Below, piece by piece: positions 1 through 8,478 of a stretch of DNA of 64,000 bases. Origin of the DNA: Gemella morbillorum (lineage in GTDB: Bacteria > Bacillota > Bacilli > Staphylococcales > Gemellaceae). The stretch covers positions 1,054,001 through 1,118,000 of the forward strand of contig NZ_LS483440.1 in assembly GCF_900476045.1 (NCBI RefSeq), read 5' to 3'. The notes beneath the pieces were generated by a model, which was given only the letters and a program-made list of their open reading frames with translations, did not search any database and was not told the origin of the DNA. Both the position numbers and the translations under genes were made by a program. Position 1 is the first letter of the stretch. The number at the start of each line of letters is the position of its first letter.

Positions 1-216
1 ACACAAACTACTCTAACAAAACAGTTAAAGCAACTAGAACAAGATGGACTTATAAATAGAAAAGTTTATGCTCAAATCCCTCCGAAGGTAGAATATAGTC
101 TTACTGATATCGGTAAAAAATTTAAAGGTGTTCTTAATGAACTTGAAAACTGGGGTGCAGATTACATCAATTATTTAAAAGAAAATGAAAAACATCCTGT
201 TCACAATATCATGTAG
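1..216 (+). CDS. HxlR-family transcriptional regulator, C-terminal part
   Basis: The window opens inside a gene; 71 codons remain before the TAG at 214-216. The visible part reads as the second half of a winged helix: a recognition-helix-like stretch (TLTKQLKQLEQDGLI), then the beta wing with PPKVEYSLTDIGKKF, then a C-terminal helix with ENWGADYI. The 'P-KVEYSLT--G' wing is typical of HxlR/MarR-like regulators. These usually sense redox or small electrophiles and control a neighbouring gene, but the target is not visible here. The next gene begins a few bases after the stop, so the two are probably co-transcribed. The 5' end is outside the window. Confidence 0.8.
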   Translation, partial: TQTTLTKQLKQLEQDGLINRKVYAQIPPKVEYSLTDIGKKFKGVLNELENWGADYINYLKENEKHPVHNIM

Positions 217-224
217 GTGTGTTT

Positions 225-716
225 ATGAATAAAGTAGAAAAAATAAAAAATAAATTAATGTTGCTTAACGATAACCAGCTAGATATTGTTGATCGATTGA
301 TAAACTCATGGCAACCAAAACAAAATAATATTGAGACAAGTGAGGATACTGTAAAGAAAATATATGAAAATACTATATCTCCTATCGAAGACCCACTTAA
401 AAATTACTCAAAAGAAGAACTTTTAGATGAGTATGGTGTTTTATTTTATAATCAAAATGAAGAGAATAACATAGAAGAGATAGATATACAATATAATTTT
501 GAAGATAAAAAACACAATCATGAGGATAAATATAACAATCTAGATATTTCAGCGCTTATTTCTAACAAACCTACCTCATCCAACGAAAAAAATTTAAATA
601 TTGATGATTTTGATCCACTATTTCCTGATACAGACTTTGATTCATTAACAGATATAAGTGATTCGAAATATGATGACTTAGATTTCAGCGCCTTAATTTC
701 TAACAAAATAAAATAG
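225..716 (+). CDS. Hypothetical acidic protein with a duplicated 14-residue motif
   Basis: I do not recognise this protein. It has about 163 residues, is rich in Asp, Glu and Asn, and has no signal peptide or membrane segment. A short helical N-terminus (MNKVEKIKNKLMLLNDNQ) is followed by a low-complexity acidic region. Two near-identical motifs, KYNNLDISALISNK and KYDDLDFSALISNK, stand about 45 residues apart; the second is almost at the C-terminus. ATG at 225 is chosen over the in-frame GTG at 219 because TAGGTG just upstream serves as ribosome site. It follows the HxlR gene by 8 bases and is probably in its operon. The repeats could be peptide ligands for a partner protein, which is inference. 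Confidence 0.7.
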   Translation: MNKVEKIKNKLMLLNDNQLDIVDRLINSWQPKQNNIETSEDTVKKIYENTISPIEDPLKNYSKEELLDEYGVLFYNQNEENNIEEIDIQYNFEDKKHNHEDKYNNLDISALISNKPTSSNEKNLNIDDFDPLFPDTDFDSLTDISDSKYDDLDFSALISNKIK

Positions 717-747
717 AACCAAGTTTGACTAACTCAATCTTGGTTCT
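715..747. terminator. Bidirectional Rho-independent terminator
   Basis: Perfect 9-bp arms (agaaccaag at 715-723, cttggttct at 739-747) flank a 15-base loop, with T-rich sequence on the plus side and A-rich sequence on the other. It lies between two convergent genes and can serve both. Confidence 0.8.
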
Positions 748-751
748 TATT

Positions 752-1849
752 TTATATTTTTTGTTCTATTTCAGATGTTATTAAACTCTCGATATAGTTA
801 ATATACTTTTCATCTATAATTTTTGCATATAAATGAGGACTTCTATGTAAAATCTTCCTAGCATCTTCTAAATAAGCTAATGCCTTTTGAGGGTTATTTT
901 TAACACGCCATTCATATACTGCCAAAATAGTTTTATTTTGAGGTTCTTTCGCTTTAAGACGCGCACTAACGTATTTATCCTTCATCAGTTTTTCTATAAT
1001 TTCTGATTCAGGCTCAAATAAACTCGCAAACATCACTAAACTTCTCATTACCTCTATTTTATATGGCAATATTAAATCTGGATTTTCTAAATAAAGTTTT
1101 AGTAAGCCATCATAAACTTTTTTTAATTCGAATTTATCTTGATTATATTCTATTTCTAAAAACTTTAAGTAATCTGTTATATGCGTCGCTTCCTTTACTC
1201 TTAAGTTTTTTATTTTTTCTAATACTTCTGGATGTTCTACCACATAAGATTTTCCAAGTATTGCATAAGCTGCACTAACTAAACTCAAATGAATTGCATA
1301 TCTATTTATTTCACTTCTCAAGCAAAGTTTAAAACTCATTCCATCATTAAATCCTATAGGAATTGCATTAGTAATTGCAAAAACTAATCCGATTAAAGTA
1401 AATATCAACATATATACACTAGGTGCTATAATCCATCCTAATAACGAAAATATTATATTAAATAGCACTCCACCAGCTAAATATAGTTTATAGGGAAATG
1501 TCCCATTTTCAAGCTTTGGTGGCTCCATTAAACATTGTCCCGCTGTTCCCTTTGTTCCCTGAATTATTTTGAATTTTATTCTATTTTCTTCATCTTTGAC
1601 TATCGCAAAATTAAACGCCTTAAAACTTATAAATTTATAACCACTTAGTAAGCCAAAAAATAAGTGACCTGCTTCATGAATTATAATTTGTAAAATAATG
1701 CCAAATAATAATGTTACAATTATTAAATAAATATTTGGTGCTTCTTGTGATGAAAGTTGTTCCCCTGCATAGTATCCGATTAAATTTCCTACACCATATC
1801 CTAATCCAATAATAACAATATATAACAAGATTTTGAACTTTTTATTCAC
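752..1849 (-). CDS. M50-family (site-2 protease-like) membrane metalloprotease
   Basis: An intramembrane zinc peptidase-like protein with several predicted membrane helices in its first 190 residues. The zinc motif HEAGH (about residues 58-62 from the chosen start) lies inside a hydrophobic helix. A second motif, NAIPIGFNDG (about 161-170), matches the N-x-x-P-x-x-x-x-D-G element that supplies the third ligand in M50 proteases. The C-terminal 180 residues are soluble and helical. GTG at 1849 is preferred to the upstream GTG at 1876 because AAAGGGG lies just ahead of it. The gene follows the ATP-grasp gene by 35 bases in the same direction. Substrate unknown. Proteases of this type process regulators or peptide precursors in some systems; nothing here shows which. 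Confidence 0.75.
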   Translation of the reverse strand: MNKKFKILLYIVIIGLGYGVGNLIGYYAGEQLSSQEAPNIYLIIVTLLFGIILQIIIHEAGHLFFGLLSGYKFISFKAFNFAIVKDEENRIKFKIIQGTKGTAGQCLMEPPKLENGTFPYKLYLAGGVLFNIIFSLLGWIIAPSVYMLIFTLIGLVFAITNAIPIGFNDGMSFKLCLRSEINRYAIHLSLVSAAYAILGKSYVVEHPEVLEKIKNLRVKEATHITDYLKFLEIEYNQDKFELKKVYDGLLKLYLENPDLILPYKIEVMRSLVMFASLFEPESEIIEKLMKDKYVSARLKAKEPQNKTILAVYEWRVKNNPQKALAYLEDARKILHRSPHLYAKIIDEKYINYIESLITSEIEQKI

Positions 1850-1884
1850 CTTTACCCCTTTCTTATAGACTATCACAGTTTATT

Positions 1885-3045
1885 TTATATTTTTTGAACA
1901 TAGTCCATGACTTCATTAATTTGATTTTTATTATCAACTGATATAATTATTATAATGTCACCCATTGCTGTTGAGAAAACTTCTGGGACATAAAAAATCA
2001 TACGTAACTTATGTAGATATTTAGTTCGTATTTCATCTAAAGAATACATATAGTTATACTTATTTCGTCTAGATAACGCTATAGTATATTTATTTGTTGA
2101 AATTTCAGGTACTCTATTATCCAACACTATATCAGCATAAATATTATATAAAGAAATATTATAAGAATAATTATATAAATCTACACATGTTCCACCAGCA
2201 ATACGATTATTATATTCAAGAGCGATATACTCACCATCCGGAAGTCTAAAGAACTCTATATGGAAAAATCTTTCTCTCATACCAAATTTATAAACTATCC
2301 GTTGACCTAATTCTTTTAACTTTGGATCAATATTTGGTTCAATAATATTTGCATAATCCAATCCATTATTGACCAAGTCAAGTGTAGGTTGTGTATAAAT
2401 AAAACTTGTCTCAAATACAATATCTCCATGTTGATTGATTAACCCATCATATGTACAAAGAACGCCATTTTCCACAAATTCTTCAAAAAAATAACTTACC
2501 TTTTCATTCCATTCATTAATAAACTCTTCTACATCTCTTTGAGTTAATAATTTGTATGTATTGGCAGAACCTACACCATTATCTGGCTTAGCAATAAGTG
2601 GTAATTCCAATTTTTTCAGAATACCATTTAATTCTTCTTTATTGTTAGCAGCATAACCCTTGGCTACTCTCGCCCCTGCTTCTTTAAACATAGTCTTCAT
2701 TTTTGATTTATATTTCGTAAATTCTAACTGTTTAGGTTTAACTCCATAAACATTAAAATCTTCGCGTAACCTAGCATCTAGTTCAAGCCAATATTCATTG
2801 TTAGATTCTATTCTATTTATTTTCCCATGTTTGTATGTTAAAAATGCAACTGCTCGAAAGACTTCTTCATAATCTTCTAAGTCATTAACTCTAAAGTATT
2901 CTACCAAGTTATCCTTTAATGTTTGACTTAATGCATCATAACTTTCTGATCCCACTCCTAATACATTAATACCTTTTTCTTTTAATTCTTTCGCAAAGAA
3001 CTCTTGACTTATTGGAAAGTTCGGAGATACTAATAAATAATTCAT
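1885..3045 (-). CDS. ATP-grasp family ligase-like enzyme
   Basis: An ATP-grasp carboxylate-amine ligase-like protein of 386 residues. A Rossmann-like N-terminal domain (LLVSPNFPISQEFFAKELKE) precedes the ATP-grasp core. Visible elements are the nucleotide-binding Lys in IAKPDNGVGSAN (about 151-162), the FFEEFV hinge (about 186-191) and the metal-binding E264 with E277/N279 (FHIEFF and ALEYNNRIAGG). This resembles the CPSase-large-like/L-amino-acid ligase branch rather than D-Ala-D-Ala ligase. The product is unknown; enzymes of this shape make dipeptides, modify peptides or biotinylate/carboxylate substrates. It is upstream of the M50 protease gene and probably co-transcribed. A good ribosome site (AGGGTG) precedes the ATG. 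Confidence 0.75.
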   Translation of the reverse strand: MNYLLVSPNFPISQEFFAKELKEKGINVLGVGSESYDALSQTLKDNLVEYFRVNDLEDYEEVFRAVAFLTYKHGKINRIESNNEYWLELDARLREDFNVYGVKPKQLEFTKYKSKMKTMFKEAGARVAKGYAANNKEELNGILKKLELPLIAKPDNGVGSANTYKLLTQRDVEEFINEWNEKVSYFFEEFVENGVLCTYDGLINQHGDIVFETSFIYTQPTLDLVNNGLDYANIIEPNIDPKLKELGQRIVYKFGMRERFFHIEFFRLPDGEYIALEYNNRIAGGTCVDLYNYSYNISLYNIYADIVLDNRVPEISTNKYTIALSRRNKYNYMYSLDEIRTKYLHKLRMIFYVPEVFSTAMGDIIIIISVDNKNQINEVMDYVQKI

Positions 3046-3132
3046 AATTTTTTCACCCTACCCTTCTAATTTTGTTATTATTCTATCATAAAAGTTAAAT
3101 TTTTTCTATACATTTCCTGAAAAACGTATATT

Positions 3133-3162
3133 AAAAGGCTTTGGAATAATCCAAAGCCTTTT
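3133..3162 (-). terminator. Rho-independent terminator
   Basis: 12-bp arms (aaaaggctttgg and its complement) at 3133-3144 and 3151-3162 with a 6-base loop, just downstream of the DedA-isochorismatase gene on the minus strand. Confidence 0.85.
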
Positions 3163-3163
3163 T

Positions 3164-4474
3164 TTATTCTTTTACTCTTACTGTAAGTTGTTCTAAATAT
3201 TTTTTAAGTGTACTATCAATTTCATCATCCATACCTTTAGTTGCATTTAGATCTACTTTAATTTCTACTTTTTCATTATATGTTTGAGTCATAATGATAT
3301 TACTTAATACGCAAATATTCGATACAACACCGCAAAACTCAACTTCCTCATAATCACTACGACTTATATATTTTGCTAAATCAATGCTACCAAAAGATGT
3401 TTTATTGAAAACTTTCTTAGCATATTTTTCATATTTTGCTACTTCACCATATAACCCATGTCCTTCTGTATCAATTATACAATGTTCTATTGGGATATAT
3501 CGACCTTCTCTTGTAGTTAAATAGTTAGTATAATGCGTATCTTTTGTAAACATTATATCTTGGTTATCTTGTCTATATTTTTCTATTTTATCTACAATAA
3601 CTTTTTCTAATTCCCTTGCACGCTCGACTGTTAGTGAGCCATCAACAAAATCTTTTTGATAATCTACTACTACTAACAATTTTTTTGTAGTATTATTTTT
3701 CAATGTAATTCTTAAATAACATAAAAATGAAATTACTAATAATATTACTGCTAGGTAAAATAAAACTTCAGTAATAAATTTCGGATGAAACATTGGTGCA
3801 GTTGAACATTTATAAATTATTACTGCTATCGAAAAAATAATAGGCAGAATAAAAATTAATACTCTCTTTTTAATGAATGCTGAAAATTCTCTAGTTCCTA
3901 ATTTTTTGTAAATTAAATATATAAATAATCCAACTAATCCAAATAACATTGCTAATGTTCCATATTTGTGCATTAAATGGAATACAGGTTTGGCACTAGG
4001 CCCTAAAACGTAACCTAAAGTAGTAAATGTTCCTACCCAAGCAATTCCTCCAAAGGTAGAATAGATATGGAATCTTTTTGCATCCACTTTTGTTATCCCA
4101 GAAAAATATCCTAATATATGACGAACTCCAGGTAGATAATATGCAATTATGATTACTATGTTACCATATTTATTAAAGAATTCAGACGCTTTTGTCATTC
4201 TGTAAGGCGTAAGCCCTATATATGAACCATATTTTTCTATAGCTTTAACTCCTAATCGACGTCCCACTTCGTAAGATAGCTGCATTCCTATTATTGTCCC
4301 TAATGCACTTGCTAATATCATTCCTAAATAACTTGCATGTCCTCCATAAGCCATAATACCAGCAAGAAGCATCATTGTTTCACCTGGAAGCGGCAAAGCT
4401 GCAAATTCTAAAATCATTGATATAAACAATATCAAATATACATGTTCAGTCAATAGTTTAAACAACATTTCCAT
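3164..4474 (-). CDS. DedA-family membrane protein fused to an isochorismatase/nicotinamidase-like hydrolase
   Basis: A two-domain protein of 436 residues in one open frame. Residues 1-190 are a DedA/SNARE-associated membrane protein: the early PLPGE motif (28-32), GRRLG (71-75) and the membrane-reentrant stretch with YLPGVRH (113-119) are hallmarks. Two more hydrophobic segments (about 204-221 and 235-254) lead to a soluble domain at 265-436 of the isochorismatase/PncA fold. That domain shows the catalytic Asp in VVVDYQKDF (D271), Lys in FNKTSFGS (K358) and Cys in VVSNICVLS (C388), plus metal-binding candidates D312, H314 and H331. DedA proteins are linked to membrane lipid flipping and proton-motive-force homeostasis; the hydrolase may act on nicotinamide or a related amide. 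The fusion is unusual. Substrate unknown. Confidence 0.85.
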   Translation of the reverse strand: MEMLFKLLTEHVYLILFISMILEFAALPLPGETMMLLAGIMAYGGHASYLGMILASALGTIIGMQLSYEVGRRLGVKAIEKYGSYIGLTPYRMTKASEFFNKYGNIVIIIAYYLPGVRHILGYFSGITKVDAKRFHIYSTFGGIAWVGTFTTLGYVLGPSAKPVFHLMHKYGTLAMLFGLVGLFIYLIYKKLGTREFSAFIKKRVLIFILPIIFSIAVIIYKCSTAPMFHPKFITEVLFYLAVILLVISFLCYLRITLKNNTTKKLLVVVDYQKDFVDGSLTVERARELEKVIVDKIEKYRQDNQDIMFTKDTHYTNYLTTREGRYIPIEHCIIDTEGHGLYGEVAKYEKYAKKVFNKTSFGSIDLAKYISRSDYEEVEFCGVVSNICVLSNIIMTQTYNEKVEIKVDLNATKGMDDEIDSTLKKYLEQLTVRVKE

Positions 4475-4576
4475 TTATAAACTATTCTCCTTATTAAAAT
4501 TACTTTTAAATTATATCATATTTAATTTTTCTTATCTACTCTAACATATTTAACTAATACTTACTTTAAACAAAAT

Positions 4577-4614
4577 AAAATCTGAAGATAGAAAAAATTC
4601 TACCTTCAGATTTT
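4577..4614 (-). terminator. Rho-independent terminator of secDF
   Basis: 17-base arms (4577-4593 and 4598-4614, pairing aaaatctgaag with cttcagatttt, one mismatch inside) just past the secDF stop. Confidence 0.85.
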
Positions 4615-4618
4615 CTTA

Positions 4619-6913
4619 TTAAACTAATACTTTATCATTTTCTTTTCTCTCTTTTGGAGATTTACGAACTGATACTTCTATTTTTCCTTTTTTATTTAAC
4701 TCTCTAACTTTCAACACTGCCCATAGTTGTGCGGCGATGAATAGAGATGAGTAAAGACCAAATATAAGACCAATAAGTAATGCTACATTAAATGTATAAA
4801 TTGAGCTACTTCCTACTAATAACATAACGACAACTGTAATAATAACAGTTAATACAGTATTAATAGAACGAGTCAATGTTTGACGTAATGATACATCAAC
4901 AAGTTTGTAAATTTGCTCTTTTGATGTCAATACTTTTTCATGACGCATATGTTCTCTAATCCTATCAAATGTAACGATTGTATCATTAATAGAATACCCG
5001 ACAATTGTAAGAACTGCAGCAATAAACGTAATATCGACTTCTAAACGTAAAATACTTGTTATAAATATAATTACCGCTACATCGTGTAAAAGAGCTATTA
5101 CACTTGTAAGTCCCATTCTCCATTCGAATCGGAATGCAACATAAAGAATAATACCGATTGAAGCATACATCAATGCAAACAATGCATTTTTTGCAAGTTC
5201 TTTACCTATTACTGGTGATACAACGCTTAGATTAGCATCTTTATTGTATTTTTTAGAGAAGTACTCTTTTATTTCAATAGCTTTATCTTGTGCAAAACTA
5301 TCTTTAGAATGAACAGTTACTTGTTTTTTATCTGGTGTTAAAACAATTTTTTCGTCTTTCACTCCAAGCGATGATAAGTCTTGTTTTACTTGTTCAGTTG
5401 TAAGTTCAGTATTTGATGCTACGTCAATACGTGTACCACTAGAAAAATCAATTCCTAAGTTAAGTTTAAACATTCCTAAAGAGATTGTCCCTGCAATCAT
5501 AATTGCTATACTAAATGCGAAGAATTTTTTCATGTTTTTTGTAAAACTTAACCATTCAAATTTTGTATTTAATTTTAATGAATTAATTCCAAATTTAGAT
5601 TCATGAATTGATTTTTTATTAACTCCAAAATATTCTGGTCTATTATTAAAGATATTAGAATTTACTAATAAACTTAATAATAATCTTGTACCAAATACAG
5701 AAGTTATAAAGCTGACTAGAATTGATAGTAATAACATTGTTGCAAAACCTTTAACACTACTTGTACCAAAGATAAACAGTACTATAGCTGCTATTACTGT
5801 AGTAAATTGAGAGTCAAAAATAGTCCAAAGTGATTGACGCGCTCCATCCAGATATGCTTTCTTAAGTGGATATCCTGCACGAACTTCTTCTTTAATTCTC
5901 TCGTACATAATAATATTAGCATCAACTGCCATACCCACCCCAAGAATTAAGGCTGCAATACCTGGTAACGTAAGAACACCTGAAATCATGTTAAAGAACA
6001 CAACTGTAATATAAACATAGGCTACCATCATTACACTAGCTACAAATCCAGGTACACGGTAAACTATTAGCATAAATAAACAAATAATACCAAGTGCGAT
6101 AGCTCCTGCTAATACTGTTTGACTTAATGCATCTGCTCCAAATTGAGCTCCAACTGAGTTTGAATAAATCTCAGTAAGTTTAACTGGTAAAGCACCAGAG
6201 TTAAGTAATGCTGCCATTTCTTTAGCTTCTTTTACTGTAAAGTTTCCTGTGATTTGAACATCTTTTGAGTTAATAGTTTGACTTACTTGTGGTGCTGAAA
6301 TGTACTTAGGATTACTTTTAGCAGATTCTGCTTTAAACGAATCACCTTCGTTAAAGTCCATCCAAATTACCATTAAGTTTTTACCTGCACCACGTTTACT
6401 AATTTCAGAAGTAATATTTCCGAATTTTTCACCATCTTTTAATTTTAAATTGACATCTGGTTTATTATTTTGATCAAAACCTTGAGAAGCTCCATTTTCT
6501 TGAAGATCAGAACCATCTAAAAGTATCTTATCATCTACATCACGAATTGTTAAATTAGCTTGTGTAGATAAAACTTTTCTCGCTGATTCTTGATCCTTAA
6601 CTCCTGCAAGTTCTACCCTAATTCTATTACCAGATTCTACTGTAATAACTGGTTCGCTTACACCTAATATATTAATACGTCTACTGATTGTATCGGCTGT
6701 TGCTTTAACTGCCGCTTCATCTATAGTTTGACCGTCTCTTAGAGGCTCTACTTGATATAGTACCTCAAATCCTCCTTGAAGATCTAGTCCTAGATTTACT
6801 TTTTGTGCATTAGTTTTTGTAGTTAAACCAATTGAGGTTAAAATAATAACTACTAAAGACAGAAAGGCAAGTATTCTACTAGACTTTTTCTTCTCATTTC
6901 TTCTTCCTCTCAT
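4619..6913 (-). CDS. secDF: Fused protein translocase subunit SecDF
   Basis: Auxiliary subunits of the Sec translocon, which use the proton-motive force to pull exported proteins across the membrane. The 764 residues hold SecD then SecF in a single chain, as in Bacillus and Staphylococcus. After a first membrane helix (about 13-33) come the SecD signature NLGLDLQGG and the large extracytoplasmic domain (P1-like region with ISRRINILGVSEP), then the six-helix RND-like bundle (about 260-430). The SecF half begins near 460 and has NLGIDFSSGTRID and its own six helices with VGYSINDTIVTFDRIRE. The gene stands alone and has its own terminator. Start ATG follows AAAGGAG. High certainty. Confidence 0.97.
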   Translation of the reverse strand: MRGRRNEKKKSSRILAFLSLVVIILTSIGLTTKTNAQKVNLGLDLQGGFEVLYQVEPLRDGQTIDEAAVKATADTISRRINILGVSEPVITVESGNRIRVELAGVKDQESARKVLSTQANLTIRDVDDKILLDGSDLQENGASQGFDQNNKPDVNLKLKDGEKFGNITSEISKRGAGKNLMVIWMDFNEGDSFKAESAKSNPKYISAPQVSQTINSKDVQITGNFTVKEAKEMAALLNSGALPVKLTEIYSNSVGAQFGADALSQTVLAGAIALGIICLFMLIVYRVPGFVASVMMVAYVYITVVFFNMISGVLTLPGIAALILGVGMAVDANIIMYERIKEEVRAGYPLKKAYLDGARQSLWTIFDSQFTTVIAAIVLFIFGTSSVKGFATMLLLSILVSFITSVFGTRLLLSLLVNSNIFNNRPEYFGVNKKSIHESKFGINSLKLNTKFEWLSFTKNMKKFFAFSIAIMIAGTISLGMFKLNLGIDFSSGTRIDVASNTELTTEQVKQDLSSLGVKDEKIVLTPDKKQVTVHSKDSFAQDKAIEIKEYFSKKYNKDANLSVVSPVIGKELAKNALFALMYASIGIILYVAFRFEWRMGLTSVIALLHDVAVIIFITSILRLEVDITFIAAVLTIVGYSINDTIVTFDRIREHMRHEKVLTSKEQIYKLVDVSLRQTLTRSINTVLTVIITVVVMLLVGSSSIYTFNVALLIGLIFGLYSSLFIAAQLWAVLKVRELNKKGKIEVSVRKSPKERKENDKVLV

Positions 6914-7033
6914 GAAAGTTCTCCTTTGTTTTTTTCATTGTACTCGACAATAAATAATTTTTGTTTTTTACTTTTAGTATAAATTAATACGCTATATACT
7001 AATTTATCAAATTTTATCAAACTTCGCAAGTAC

Positions 7034-7867
7034 TTATTTTATTTTTTTATAGTAATCTTCCACATACTTTATTACAGAAAAATCATTATTATTACCAATG
7101 ACTTCATCACACATATTTTGAATAGCCGTACTTGCATTATCTGGACAAACACTCCATCCAGCTACATCAAACATTTCTTTATCATTGAAATTATCACCAA
7201 ACACTACACATTTATCTATTGGATAATTATAATGCTGTGCCAACTTTTCTATTGCAGTTCCTTTGTTACAACCCTTTGGCATTATATCGAAAAAATCTGT
7301 TGCTGAGAAAGTTCCATCTACATCTAATACTTTACTAACTTTTTTATAGAATTTTTCAACTTTCTCATGATCCTTTGCAATCATCATTATTTTTTGACAA
7401 TCTTCTTTATTCTTTTTTATTTCTCCTATAATATCATCATGAATATACATTGGTGTTTTTAATTCATCAGGCATATTTTCTTCTAAACGTTTCATACGCG
7501 CCATACTAAACGACAACTTGTTACAATAAATATAGTTTAATGTATAAACGTGAAATTCTATAACATCATCATTTAACTCTTTAAACATATTGTATATCGT
7601 TTCAACTTCATCTATAGTAAAACTTTTTTGATAGACTATCTCTCCTGTTTTTAAGTTTCTGATTAAGCTACCATTGTTGGAGATAACTACATCATTCATC
7701 CCCAAATTATAATAATAGTGTTTAACTGCAATATCAGGTCTTCCAGTCGCTATGATAAACTTACTTCCTTTATCTTGCAATTTTACTACTACATCTTGAG
7801 CGTTAGGGGCAACTTCTTTTTTGTCATTTAAAAAAGTTCCATCCATATCAGTAATAAACCACTTCAT
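7034..7867 (-). CDS. Cof-type HAD-superfamily sugar-phosphate/nucleotide phosphatase
   Basis: A cytosolic HAD hydrolase of 277 residues, Cof/class IIB type. Motif I is DMDGT (D7, D9) at the N-terminus, motif II is IATGRP (about 39-44), and motif IV is FGDNFNDKEM (about 223-232), which binds Mg2+. The C2B cap lies between motifs II and IV. Members dephosphorylate sugar phosphates, FMN or pyridoxal phosphate; sequence alone does not fix the substrate. The gene starts 3 bases after the GtrA-family gene ends, so the two form an operon. ATG at 7867 is preceded by GGAG. Confidence 0.9.
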   Translation of the reverse strand: MKWFITDMDGTFLNDKKEVAPNAQDVVVKLQDKGSKFIIATGRPDIAVKHYYYNLGMNDVVISNNGSLIRNLKTGEIVYQKSFTIDEVETIYNMFKELNDDVIEFHVYTLNYIYCNKLSFSMARMKRLEENMPDELKTPMYIHDDIIGEIKKNKEDCQKIMMIAKDHEKVEKFYKKVSKVLDVDGTFSATDFFDIMPKGCNKGTAIEKLAQHYNYPIDKCVVFGDNFNDKEMFDVAGWSVCPDNASTAIQNMCDEVIGNNNDFSVIKYVEDYYKKIK

Positions 7868-7870
7868 AAA

Positions 7871-8302
7871 TTATTTCTTCTCCTTTGTAAAAACTAAAAA
7901 TTTACTAATCACATAATTAGCAACAAGTACTACAAATTGAATAATAAATTTAGCCAAATAGGCATTCATTCCTACATAAATAAATAATTCAACTCCAAAC
8001 ACTTCAATTACTAAAGTCGTTAATCTGGCTGTGAAAAATTTTGAAAGTTCATAAAAAACCTTTTTAAATCCTACAGCTTTTGAGTTGAAGACATATTTTG
8101 CATTGACAAAATACGCGAATAAAATTGACAGTGTTATCGATATTAAATTGGCTGGCATTACTTCCATACCATAATAATACAAAATTGCATATGTCACAAA
8201 GTTTACTAATGTTGTACAAACTCCAAAGAAAATGTAATTAACAACACTTTTATATTTTGGTTCTTTGTAGAGTTCCAGCATTTTTTTTATTAAATTTTTC
8301 AT
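7871..8302 (-). CDS. GtrA-family small membrane protein
   Basis: A 143-residue protein with four predicted membrane helices and the family's N-terminal pattern (VVNYIFFGVCTTLVNFVTYAILYY) and a positively charged middle loop. GtrA proteins are thought to flip polyprenyl-phosphate-linked sugars or otherwise help cell-surface polysaccharide modification. No glycosyltransferase lies nearby. It is translated just ahead of the HAD phosphatase gene, which might act on the same sugar phosphates (inference). Confidence 0.88.
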   Translation of the reverse strand: MKNLIKKMLELYKEPKYKSVVNYIFFGVCTTLVNFVTYAILYYYGMEVMPANLISITLSILFAYFVNAKYVFNSKAVGFKKVFYELSKFFTARLTTLVIEVFGVELFIYVGMNAYLAKFIIQFVVLVANYVISKFLVFTKEKK

Positions 8303-8387
8303 ACTATCCTCTTTAAATTTAAAATTTTGCTAACACTTTATTATATACCTAGAATAACTTTTTTTCAAATTTTTATACATAAAAATC

Positions 8388-8441
8388 AAGGAATGACTAG
8401 CAATCATAGTTTCTTAAAACCTGTTTATTTAGTCATTCCTT
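8388..8441 (-). terminator. Rho-independent terminator downstream of prfC
   Basis: Perfect 12-bp arms aaggaatgacta (8388-8399) and tagtcattcctt (8430-8441) with a 30-base loop; A-rich sequence follows on the plus side, giving U's on the minus transcript. It separates prfC from the GtrA gene. Confidence 0.75.
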
Positions 8442-8478
8442 ATAAGGTATATTAACTTTTTTACTATTAGTTGATATT

